DNA of 64,000 nucleotides, from the NCBI RefSeq assembly GCF_003625485.1, contig NZ_RAIR01000001.1, positions 558,001 to 622,000 on the forward strand. Direction: 5' to 3'. The notes under the pieces are model-generated. The model saw only the letters and a program-made list of their open reading frames with translations, was not told where the DNA came from and searched no databases. Both the position numbers and the translations under genes were made by a program. This document shows positions 25,334 through 33,469 of this stretch, one piece after another. This DNA is from Butyrivibrio sp. CB08. GTDB lineage: Bacteria > Bacillota > Clostridia > Lachnospirales > Lachnospiraceae. Each line of letters starts with the position of its first letter. Positions within the stretch are counted from its first letter, which is position 1.

Positions 25334-25723
25334 ATGAATCTTATAAATTTCCAGGACAGCAGACCTATCTATGAACAGATAGTAGAAAACTTCAAGATGC
25401 AAATGTATAAAGGGATCCTTAGGGAGGGCGATCAGATGCCATCTGTAAGGAGCCTTGCTGTTGAGCTGTCCACCAATCCCAATACTGTTCAAAAAGCATA
25501 TTCTGAACTTGAAAGACAGGGCTTTATCTACACTGTCAAAGGAAGAGGGAACTTTGTTAAGGGGGATTCTCTTTTAAAGGACAACAAGAAGAATGAGCTT
25601 GTTAAACAGATTGTGGAGCTCTTTATGGAAGCCCACGAAATTGGTTTGTCTATCGATGAACTTGTGGAGGATATTAAAGAGCATCTGAAGAAGATAGAAA
25701 GTGGGGAGAAAAACGATGATTGA
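25334..25723 (+). CDS. GntR-family regulator, YtrA type
   Basis: A 129-residue protein: an N-terminal GntR winged helix (IYEQIVENFKMQMYKGILREGDQMPSVRSLAVEL, then TVQKAYSELERQGFIYT), and only a short C-terminal helical part of about 45 residues. That is the YtrA subfamily, whose members repress ABC transporter operons and usually bind no small effector in a large domain. The ABC ATPase gene overlaps its 3' end by eight bases. A palindrome lies on the transcription start of its own promoter, which fits autorepression. ATG 25334 follows AGAGGGGTAGTGT. Confidence 0.92.
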   Translation: MNLINFQDSRPIYEQIVENFKMQMYKGILREGDQMPSVRSLAVELSTNPNTVQKAYSELERQGFIYTVKGRGNFVKGDSLLKDNKKNELVKQIVELFMEAHEIGLSIDELVEDIKEHLKKIESGEKNDD

Positions 25724-26621
25724 ACTTTTGGATCTTATGAAGGATTTTGACGAAGTCAAAGCTGTTAATAATGTTTCTCTTAACGTTCTTGATGGAGAAG
25801 TGTTCGGCCTTGTAGGTACAAATGGAGCAGGAAAGAGTACTATCCTAAGGATCATCTCAGGAGTTATTAAGCCTGACTCAGGAATAGTGCTTATTGATAA
25901 GAGACCTGTTTATGATAATCCTGAAGTTAAGAGCGACATCTTCTACATCTCAGATGATCAGTATTTTCTGCCAGCATCAACTCCTGATGAAATGGCAAAC
26001 TACTACGAAGGCATTTACAAGAATTTTGATAAGCTAAGGTTCCACAAGCTCTGTAGCGGCTTTGGACTTGATACCAAAAGAAGGATAAGCACCTTTTCAA
26101 AGGGAATGAAAAAACAGGTATCGATCCTCCTTGGACTATGTGCCGGAACCAAGTATCTTCTGTGTGATGAGACCTTTGATGGTCTGGATCCTGTAGTGAG
26201 ACAGGGAGTTAAGAGCCTTTTTGCAGGAGATATGGCAGACAGAGGGCTTACCCCTATTATTGCGTCTCATAACCTCAGGGAACTTGAAGACATCTGTGAT
26301 CACATAGGACTTCTTCATCAGGGCGGCGTTATCCTCTCTGAGGATATCGAGGATATGAAGCTTAAGATGCAGAAGGTCCAGTGCGTATTCCAAAATGAAG
26401 AGGAAGAGAAAGCTGCAGTAGAGGGACTTGAAGTTCTTTTGCATGAGAGGAGAGGAAGGCTGTCCACCTATACAATTCGTGGGGAAAGAGAAGAAGTGGA
26501 AGCAGCCTTTAAGAGAGGAAATCCGGTGTTCTTTGAAGTACTTGCTCTATCACTGGAAGAAATCTTTATTAGTGAAACGGAGGTAGTTGGGTATGACATC
26601 CGCAAATTTGTCCTTGGGTGA
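25716..26621 (+). CDS. ABC transporter ATP-binding protein (YtrB-like)
   Basis: A 301-residue ATPase. Walker A GTNGAGKSTILR, Q-loop region YISDDQYF, signature FSKGMKKQVSI, Walker B YLLCDETFDGLDP and H-loop ASHNLRELED are present; the signature FSKGM is typical of the multidrug/lipid CcmA-YtrB class. The C-terminal about 80 residues are an accessory domain. ATG 25716 has GGGGAGAAAAACG ahead and overlaps the GntR gene by eight bases. It overlaps the permease gene (26593) by 29 bases, and so the pair is translationally coupled. Confidence 0.92.
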   Translation: MIELLDLMKDFDEVKAVNNVSLNVLDGEVFGLVGTNGAGKSTILRIISGVIKPDSGIVLIDKRPVYDNPEVKSDIFYISDDQYFLPASTPDEMANYYEGIYKNFDKLRFHKLCSGFGLDTKRRISTFSKGMKKQVSILLGLCAGTKYLLCDETFDGLDPVVRQGVKSLFAGDMADRGLTPIIASHNLRELEDICDHIGLLHQGGVILSEDIEDMKLKMQKVQCVFQNEEEEKAAVEGLEVLLHERRGRLSTYTIRGEREEVEAAFKRGNPVFFEVLALSLEEIFISETEVVGYDIRKFVLG

Positions 26622-28758
26622 AAAGATTAAGAATAGAAGAACATATATAAACAGAACACTTTGGACCAGCTTTGTAGTACTGCCATTTTATGCTGCATAC
26701 TTTATCCTTGGCGTAATAATGCTGGTTTCAAGGTCCATCAACTACGCCAATGTATACCATCAGACCCAGCAGGTTCTTTACAGGGAAAAGCTTGCTGCAA
26801 CGGCCAGTGTAGTTGGCTTCAGATCCATGGTCTGGATTCTTGTGATTGGAACAGCAGTTATGTTCGCACTTCAGGGATTTTCCTATGTGTTCAACACAAG
26901 CCAGATTGATTTTTACTTAAGTCAGCCAACAACCAGGGCTCAGAGAATAAAGAGAAATTACTTTAACGCTTTTGGTACATTTCTTTCCATCTACATCGGA
27001 ACAGAGCTCATCGCACTTATAGTTGCTGCTGCGATGGGAGCTGTAAACGGCAATGTTTTAATGTCAGCACTTATAGAGACAGTCAGAGAATTTATACTTT
27101 TCTTTGCTTTTTATAATATGACAGTTCTCGCTGTGATGCTTAGTGGTTCACTTCCAATAGCGATCATCCTGACTGCGGCATTTACTTTCGTCTCTGTGAT
27201 CATTGCTGGAGAAATTGCACTGTTTAAGGGGATCTTTTTTAGCACCTATGACAGTGAGGAGCCATTTAAAGTAATCTTCTCGCCTATATATGACAGAGTT
27301 TCATCTATGATGGATATCTATACACTAAGGAATGTGGGAGAAAATTACATTTTAAATCCAGGTTATGTCAGACAGTGCATTGAGACGATCATGGATAGAG
27401 AGATTGATACTGTTGTTGTAGGAGTCATCGCCTTTATCGCGGTACTTATTTTCTCAAGGCTTAGACGTACTGAATGGGCAGGAAAGAGCATTCCGTTAAG
27501 GCCTTTCCGCTGGTTTATCAAGGTTCTTGGCAGTGCCATAATCGGAATTGGAAGTGGATTATTTGTATTTGAACTTTACAGTTCAGTATGGAACAGCAGA
27601 TTATATGTAATGATGTGCGTCGTTATGATCCTGGCTACCATTTTTGCAGGATGTGTCATTGAAGTCATTATGGAGGGCAACATAAGGAGAATGTTTAAGG
27701 GAGTTGCCCAGACGGTTATGGCTATAGCCATTGTTGTTCTTGTGTTCGTTATCTATAAGGGAGACCTTCTTGGATTTGACAGCTACGTGCCTGCAGCATC
27801 CAAGGTAGAGAGCTGCGCCATCATTTCCAGTGACAGAACATTTCATTTCTTCCATGGCTATTACGGAAACAGCGATTTTAGCAGCAAAGACTACATGGAG
27901 ATCAAGGATGTAGATACCTTTATCGAGATAGCCAGGGTTGGAATGGATGCCCAGAAGATCACAAGAATCAATGAGCAGGCTGGCCGCTATTCCAGCACAG
28001 GCTATCAGGTTTCTGTTCTGTACAGACTTAAGAACGGAAGAGATGTTTACAGATACATCACTATTCCTTACGATGCAGTGGATGAACAGCTCAATAAAAT
28101 AGTATCAAGTGATGAATACAAGACTGGATGCTTTGAAGTATTCCATGATGATTATGTCAGAGAAGCAGATAAGACTGCTGTTAACAGGAGCCTTGGCTAC
28201 AACACTTCATTAGACAGTCAGGAAACTCAGAATTTTGACTATACTGAGTTTAGCGATGCTTATCGCAAGGATATTCTTGCTTATTACAGCTTTGATAGTA
28301 TGAAGAATAAGATGCCTGTTGGGCAGATTGAGTATGAGGTCAATGATGAGAATTACATCTATGGAACATTTGAAGTATATGATACTTACACCAATACCAT
28401 TGACCTTCTTAAGAAGTATGGTATCTATTTAGACAGCACAATTACTGTTTCTGACGTCAGGAAGATCACAGTGACCAACTATTATCCCGGATATGATCTT
28501 GAAAAGATCGATTATCAGGACATAGAGGAGTACCCGGATTCCAAGGAAATGTCCTATACAGATGAGAAACAGATAGAAGAGATTCTTGGCTCTATCATCT
28601 CCACTGATTACTATAATCCATGGTACAATTACAACAACAATAACGAGCAGTACAGTGCTCAGATCTATACAACTGAGGACAGATCAAAATATGCCGGATC
28701 ATACTATACATTTATAAAGGGGCAGGTTCCAGATTTTGTTGTGGCGGATACAAACTGA
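26593..28758 (+). CDS. ABC transporter permease with DUF6449 domain
   Basis: A protein of 721 residues. The first about 390 residues hold some ten to twelve membrane segments (SFVVLPFYAAYFILGVIML at the first), and after a last segment near residue 385-400 there is an extracellular part of about 320 residues rich in Tyr, Asp and Ser. That matches DUF6449-containing permeases of Lachnospiraceae. It pairs with the preceding ATPase. The exported or imported substrate is unknown; the surface domain could bind it or respond to cell-wall stress as in YtrBCDEF-like systems. ATG 26593 was chosen over a TTG at 26587. It overlaps the next gene. Confidence 0.85.
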   Translation: MTSANLSLGEKIKNRRTYINRTLWTSFVVLPFYAAYFILGVIMLVSRSINYANVYHQTQQVLYREKLAATASVVGFRSMVWILVIGTAVMFALQGFSYVFNTSQIDFYLSQPTTRAQRIKRNYFNAFGTFLSIYIGTELIALIVAAAMGAVNGNVLMSALIETVREFILFFAFYNMTVLAVMLSGSLPIAIILTAAFTFVSVIIAGEIALFKGIFFSTYDSEEPFKVIFSPIYDRVSSMMDIYTLRNVGENYILNPGYVRQCIETIMDREIDTVVVGVIAFIAVLIFSRLRRTEWAGKSIPLRPFRWFIKVLGSAIIGIGSGLFVFELYSSVWNSRLYVMMCVVMILATIFAGCVIEVIMEGNIRRMFKGVAQTVMAIAIVVLVFVIYKGDLLGFDSYVPAASKVESCAIISSDRTFHFFHGYYGNSDFSSKDYMEIKDVDTFIEIARVGMDAQKITRINEQAGRYSSTGYQVSVLYRLKNGRDVYRYITIPYDAVDEQLNKIVSSDEYKTGCFEVFHDDYVREADKTAVNRSLGYNTSLDSQETQNFDYTEFSDAYRKDILAYYSFDSMKNKMPVGQIEYEVNDENYIYGTFEVYDTYTNTIDLLKKYGIYLDSTITVSDVRKITVTNYYPGYDLEKIDYQDIEEYPDSKEMSYTDEKQIEEILGSIISTDYYNPWYNYNNNNEQYSAQIYTTEDRSKYAGSYYTFIKGQVPDFVVADTN

Positions 28759-29641
28759 TAAAAAGAGACAGAGCTTGACGGTAGGTAAGAGGAAAAGCCT
28801 TATTTCATGGCTTTTCCTGGCACCGTCACTTCTGGGTGTTACAGTGTTTTTCGTAGCACCCTTCTTTGTTGTTATCTATTATTCTCTTATAGACAATCCA
28901 ATTCAGCAAAACTTCGTAGGGTTTAATAATTTTATAAATGTATGGAAGAATGCAGCCTTCAAACAGGCTGGCGTAAATACCATGCAGTTTTCGTTCCTGG
29001 CTGTTCCGCTGGCGGTTATTCTGTCTCTTTTCCTGGCGGCAGTTATGGAGTCCAGGATTCCGGGAAAGAGCTATTTCAGGACCTTTTTCTTAAGTCCCCT
29101 TATGGTTCCAACTGCATCAGTTGTACTTATATGGCAGGTGTTTTTTAATTACAACGGAATCATCAATAATGCCATGCAGCTTCTTGGAGCGGACAAGATA
29201 GACTTCCTTAAGTCGGATAAGGCCCAGATAGTTATCGTAGTTCTTTTTCTATGGAAGAACCTAGGATATAACATGATCCTGTTTATGGCGGCTCTTGCGA
29301 GTATTCCCAAGGAACTTATGGAAGTGGCAGCCCTTGAGAACGCCAGTAAATTTCAGGTGTTCTGGTATGTTAAGGTAAGGTACATGTCTTCGACCATTTT
29401 GTTTGTTGCCATCATGTCCCTTATCAATTCCTTTAAGGTTTTCAGAGAGATCTACCTTATGACCGGGGATTACCCCTACAGCAGCCTGTATATGATGCAG
29501 CACTTTATGAATAACACCTTTGCTTCACTGGACTATCAAAAGCTTTCAGCTGCGGCGATCATCATGTTTATGGTGGTTTCGGGTCTGGTATACATAATGT
29601 ATCAGGTTGAGAACTTCTACGGAAAGGACCTTGAAGGATAG
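28736..29641 (+). CDS. Sugar ABC transporter permease, MalF/UgpA type
   Basis: A protein of about 301 residues with six membrane segments and the binding-protein-dependent permease (BPD) loop in ALASIPKELMEVAALENASKFQVFWYV (EAA motif, here EVAALENAS). This is the MalF/UgpA-type subunit of CUT1 carbohydrate importers, which work with a MalG-type partner (next gene), a solute-binding protein and a MsmX-type ATPase encoded elsewhere. The start is uncertain: TTG 28736 follows AAAGGGGCAGG, and it lies within the end of the DUF6449 gene; a TTG at 28775 has no ribosome site. The translational overlap ties the sugar-type permeases to the GntR-ABC module. Confidence 0.88.
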   Translation: MLWRIQTDKKRQSLTVGKRKSLISWLFLAPSLLGVTVFFVAPFFVVIYYSLIDNPIQQNFVGFNNFINVWKNAAFKQAGVNTMQFSFLAVPLAVILSLFLAAVMESRIPGKSYFRTFFLSPLMVPTASVVLIWQVFFNYNGIINNAMQLLGADKIDFLKSDKAQIVIVVLFLWKNLGYNMILFMAALASIPKELMEVAALENASKFQVFWYVKVRYMSSTILFVAIMSLINSFKVFREIYLMTGDYPYSSLYMMQHFMNNTFASLDYQKLSAAAIIMFMVVSGLVYIMYQVENFYGKDLEG

Positions 29642-29645
29642 TCAG

Positions 29646-30572
29646 ATGTTAGCCAGAGGTATGGCGCTTGCGCGCCTTCGAAAAAAAAGAAAGAGAATAG
29701 ACAAGGTAAAGACAATAATCGTTACAGCTATGGCTGTTATGTTTGCTGCAGTGTTCCTGCTTCCGATCATACTGACCTTCACCAATTCATTCATGTCAGC
29801 ATCGGAGATAAGTGCCAATTACGGAAGTATTTTTGCAACAACAGACAAGGGCGGAAAGGTATTTGTTTCTAAGACCGTGAACTTAAAACTTATACCGGAC
29901 ATGATCACCTTCGCCCAGTACTATACGGTTTTATTCAAGAGTCCGGAATATCTGTTTAAATTCTGGAATTCAGTTATCGATGTGGCGCCTATCGTGGTTG
30001 TACAGCTCGGGGTTGCAACCCTTGCGGCCTATGGTTTTGCCAGATACGACGGTAAGCTAAAAAGAGCGATCTTTTTTGCATATATAATTATAATGCTGAT
30101 GCCATACCAGGTCACACTGGTTCCAAACTTCCTGGTTTCAAGGTCACTTGGACTTTATGGAAGTGCATGGTCCATACTGCTTCCTGGATTTTTTTCACCC
30201 TTTGCGGTTTATCTTTTGACCAAGTTTATGAAGAGGATCCCCACCGAAGTTATGGAAGCGGCATCAATAGATGGGGCAAATGAGTGGATGATCTTTACAA
30301 GGATCTGCATGCCACTTTGTAAAGGAGGCCTTGCTTCAATTGCAATCCTGGTTTTCTTTGATTACTGGAATATGGTTGAACAGCCGCTGATTCTTTTGCC
30401 TGATTCGGACAAACATCCACTGTCAGTCTTTTTGTCTAAGATAAACACCGGAGAGATAAGCCTTGCATTTGCGGTGGCTGTGATCTATCTGGTACCACCA
30501 CTTTTGATATTCCTATACGGCGAAGATTATCTGGTTGAGGGTATCTCGTACCAGGGTGGAATAAAAGGTTAA
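29646..30572 (+). CDS. Carbohydrate ABC transporter permease, MalG/UgpE type
   Basis: A 308-residue permease with six membrane segments and the EAA motif (TEVMEAASIDGANEWMIFTRI). It is the MalG-type partner of the preceding subunit. Between the first and second membrane segment there is an outside loop (TTDKGGKVFVSKTVNLKL) larger than in typical MalG. ATG 29646 follows GAAGGATAGTCAG, four bases after the preceding stop; an upstream in-frame TTG at 29607 lies inside the previous gene. Sixteen bases separate it from the HlyD-like gene. Confidence 0.9.
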   Translation: MLARGMALARLRKKRKRIDKVKTIIVTAMAVMFAAVFLLPIILTFTNSFMSASEISANYGSIFATTDKGGKVFVSKTVNLKLIPDMITFAQYYTVLFKSPEYLFKFWNSVIDVAPIVVVQLGVATLAAYGFARYDGKLKRAIFFAYIIIMLMPYQVTLVPNFLVSRSLGLYGSAWSILLPGFFSPFAVYLLTKFMKRIPTEVMEAASIDGANEWMIFTRICMPLCKGGLASIAILVFFDYWNMVEQPLILLPDSDKHPLSVFLSKINTGEISLAFAVAVIYLVPPLLIFLYGEDYLVEGISYQGGIKG

Positions 30573-30587
30573 TTTTGGGAGAGAGCT

Positions 30588-32147
30588 ATGTCAGAAGAAA
30601 TTATTGTAAAAGAGCAAAACGAGATAGTATCAGGGGATGGGGAAAAGAAATCTCCAAGAAACAGAAAGGATATGATCAAGAATGTAGCAATCGGATTTTT
30701 ATCCGTTATGCTTGTCCTGACATTCTTTTCTAATACTATTATGAATTATTCCCTTCCGCAGGTTGCCACAAGGCAGATCGCAAACGGAAGCATAAGCCCT
30801 CAGATAAGAGGTACAGGAACGGTTTCAGCTGAGGATCCATACAACATTACTGTCAAGGAGACCAGGAAGATATCTGGCGTTGCAGTAAAAGAGGGAGCTC
30901 ATGTGGAGATCGGTGATGTTATCTATTACCTGGAGGATAAGGAATCCTCAGAGCTTACAGAAGCAAAAGATAAGCTTGATACCATGGAACTGACCTATGA
31001 GCAGGCACTCTTTTCCGGAGATGTTCCAAATGATGTGATCACCAATGTGAGAAATGGCAGAAATACTACATTTGATACATATCAGGCTGAGCTTGCTGCA
31101 GCCAATGTCAATTACAATAACGCCCTGAATGCAGATAATGAAGCGCAGGCAGCAATTGACTTTGTGACCCAGAAGGGCAACTACGATGCTGCTGGTAACT
31201 CCTACAATGCAGCAACACCTGCATACAGTTTGGCACAGCTTCAATATGAGCTTATTGTTGCCGAGCAAAATGGGGACAGCGACAGGGAAGAAGAACTGAC
31301 CAAGCAGATAGCTGAACTTAACAAGGACAGCTCTCAGCTTGGCAACTACGGAACACAGCAGGGCTATAGCTACGATCAGAAGCTCGCTACCTTATACCAG
31401 CAGAAAGCCAAGACAGCAGCAGATCTCAAGGCCGCAGAAAAGGCTAAAACAGAGCTTCTTACAAGCATCAAGACAGAGATAAGCCTCTGCCAGCAGAGGG
31501 ATAAGATCAAAGAACAGAAGGACAAGATTGCCAAGCTTGAGGCTGATTCTGTTGGGGCTTCAGTAAAGAGCCCTGTTGCAGGTACTATTTCAAGTCTTTC
31601 AAAAGCTGCAGGTGAGTCCACATCTGCGGATGAGACAATTGCAGTTGTTCAGGTTGATGGAAAAGATATGACTACAAGCTTTTCAGTTACCAACTCACAG
31701 GCCCAGAAGCTTAAGGTTGGGGATGCTGCAAGACCACAGAATATCTGGCAGTTTGGTGAAGATTTTAAGGCTACACTGACTTCCATCAAGAATGATAAAA
31801 CTGATCCGTCAAATAAAAAGCTCCTTACATTTAAGCTTGAAAGTAAGGACCTTACACCTGGCCAGTCTATTTCTCTAACTATAGGAGAAAGGTCAGTGGA
31901 CTATGATCTGGTTGTACCAAACAGTGCGATCAAGACAGACAGTAACGGCAAATTCATCCTTGTTGTAAACAGCAAGTCCAGTCCTCTTGGAAACAGATAC
32001 ATTACTTCAAGAGTTGATGTAAATGTTCTTGCTCAGGATGACAATAACAGCGCAATAACCGGTGCAATTGACGGCGATGAGTTCGTTATAACAACAGCAA
32101 CTACCCTTATAAAACCAGGAGATCAGGTGAGGCTTGCAGAGCAGTAA
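30588..32147 (+). CDS. HlyD/RND-type membrane fusion adaptor
   Basis: A 519-residue protein with an N-terminal cytoplasmic tail, one membrane segment (about residues 37-60, VAIGFLSVMLVLTFF), a barrel-sandwich half (VSAEDPYNITVKETRKISGV, KEGAHVEIGDVIYYLE), a long alanine/glutamine-rich coiled coil (about 125-310), the returning lipoyl-like half (SVGASVKSPVAGTISSLSKAAGE), and beta-barrel domains. This is the periplasmic adaptor architecture used with MacB-type exporters, here in a Gram-positive and outside the membrane. Its stop is directly followed by the ATG of a MacB-like gene, so the two products probably work together. Confidence 0.88.
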   Translation: MSEEIIVKEQNEIVSGDGEKKSPRNRKDMIKNVAIGFLSVMLVLTFFSNTIMNYSLPQVATRQIANGSISPQIRGTGTVSAEDPYNITVKETRKISGVAVKEGAHVEIGDVIYYLEDKESSELTEAKDKLDTMELTYEQALFSGDVPNDVITNVRNGRNTTFDTYQAELAAANVNYNNALNADNEAQAAIDFVTQKGNYDAAGNSYNAATPAYSLAQLQYELIVAEQNGDSDREEELTKQIAELNKDSSQLGNYGTQQGYSYDQKLATLYQQKAKTAADLKAAEKAKTELLTSIKTEISLCQQRDKIKEQKDKIAKLEADSVGASVKSPVAGTISSLSKAAGESTSADETIAVVQVDGKDMTTSFSVTNSQAQKLKVGDAARPQNIWQFGEDFKATLTSIKNDKTDPSNKKLLTFKLESKDLTPGQSISLTIGERSVDYDLVVPNSAIKTDSNGKFILVVNSKSSPLGNRYITSRVDVNVLAQDDNNSAITGAIDGDEFVITTATTLIKPGDQVRLAEQ

Positions 32148-33449
32148 ATGAAGGCTTTTATTTCTTTTGACAAAATAAAAGAGAATATAGCGAGCTGGGG
32201 GAAGGCCTTTGTTTCGGATAAAAAGAAAGTGGCAGTCACCATAAGCTGCATAGTACTTTTTGCTGTTTATGCTGTTCTTGGAGCAGTTTCAAGACACATT
32301 ATCGCAGGGCTTCCTGATCAGCTTGGTGCTCAACGGTGGTCTGAGGATATGACCATGGCACAGATTTCCTTATTTCTTACACAGGATCAGAAGGCTACCG
32401 AGGATGATATAAGGCGTTTTAACTATATCCTTGAGCGCAAGCTCCTTGACGCAGGAGTTACAGATCTTGCAGAAGAGGAGGACAGTTATCTTTCAGCTCC
32501 AAGGATAATAGATACCATTGGCATTGAGGATATGTATGGCAATAAAGCGCAGACTCCTTCTGAGGAAGATGATGGCATCAGAAACCTGTACACGGTATCT
32601 TACTGTGCCCAGGGCCAGGCTACACTTTCTTTTGAGAACAGGACCTTGGAGAATGCTGCAGCTATAGGAGCAGGTGGTGATTTCTTTATCTTTCATCCTC
32701 TGACTCTGATATCTGGAACGTATTTTGACGGCGATGACATCATGAAGGACAAGATCGTCATTGACGAGGACACAGCATGGCAGCTATTTGGCTCAACGGA
32801 TATTATCGGCCAGAGCGTCATGATCTCAGAAGTTCCACATTACATAGTTGGCGTTGTGAAAAAAGATACTGGAAAGCTCAATGAAGCAGCTGGCTTATCA
32901 AAGAGCTACGTCTATATGTCCTATGACTCCCTTACAAAATATGGAACTATTCTTAGCGGAGTTACTGAGCCCACAGAAGTATCTGAAGATGGAGTGACAG
33001 CCAGCATAGGAGGAATTAACTGCGTTGAAGTTCTCTGCCCAAATCCGGTAAAGGGACTTGCGGTCAAGCTTTGCAAAGAGAGTCTTGTTTCAAATGAAGA
33101 TGTGGTTGTAGCAATTGATAACACGGACAGGTTTTCAGCCTTTGCCCTGTTTTCAGTGCTTAAGAACTTCTTTACCAGAAGCATGTGGGGAAAGGCGATA
33201 TTCTACCCATATTGGGAGAATGTTGCAAGGGGATATGAGGATATTCTGGCCCTCATTCTTCTTGTAAGGACCATTGCACTTATTGCACTTGTAATAATAC
33301 TTGTTGTGGTTGTAGTTAATCTGTACAGACACAAGAAGTGGACAGTTAGAGGAATAGTAAACTTCCTTTCAGAGAAAAAGTACGATCTGGAAGTTAAGCA
33401 TAATCAGAAAAAACATCAGAAGATGATAGATAGTGCCGATAATCCGTAA
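32148..33449 (+). CDS. MacB-like periplasmic-core protein lacking the FtsX membrane bundle
   Basis: A 433-residue protein. A membrane segment lies near residues 26-46 (VAVTISCIVLFAVYAVLGAV), then about 310 extracellular residues resembling the MacB periplasmic core domain (ISGTYFDGDDIMKDKIVIDEDTAWQLFGSTDIIGQSVMISEVPHYIVGVV is diagnostic of the group), then a single C-terminal membrane segment (about 365-393). A full MacB/FtsX permease has three or more C-terminal segments and a cytoplasmic ATPase partner; here most of the FtsX bundle is missing. It begins immediately after the stop of the HlyD-like gene. It may be a sensor or adaptor rather than a transporter; that is inference. Confidence 0.75.
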   Translation: MKAFISFDKIKENIASWGKAFVSDKKKVAVTISCIVLFAVYAVLGAVSRHIIAGLPDQLGAQRWSEDMTMAQISLFLTQDQKATEDDIRRFNYILERKLLDAGVTDLAEEEDSYLSAPRIIDTIGIEDMYGNKAQTPSEEDDGIRNLYTVSYCAQGQATLSFENRTLENAAAIGAGGDFFIFHPLTLISGTYFDGDDIMKDKIVIDEDTAWQLFGSTDIIGQSVMISEVPHYIVGVVKKDTGKLNEAAGLSKSYVYMSYDSLTKYGTILSGVTEPTEVSEDGVTASIGGINCVEVLCPNPVKGLAVKLCKESLVSNEDVVVAIDNTDRFSAFALFSVLKNFFTRSMWGKAIFYPYWENVARGYEDILALILLVRTIALIALVIILVVVVVNLYRHKKWTVRGIVNFLSEKKYDLEVKHNQKKHQKMIDSADNP

Positions 33450-33469
33450 GCGGCAGAGAGGAGAGAATT

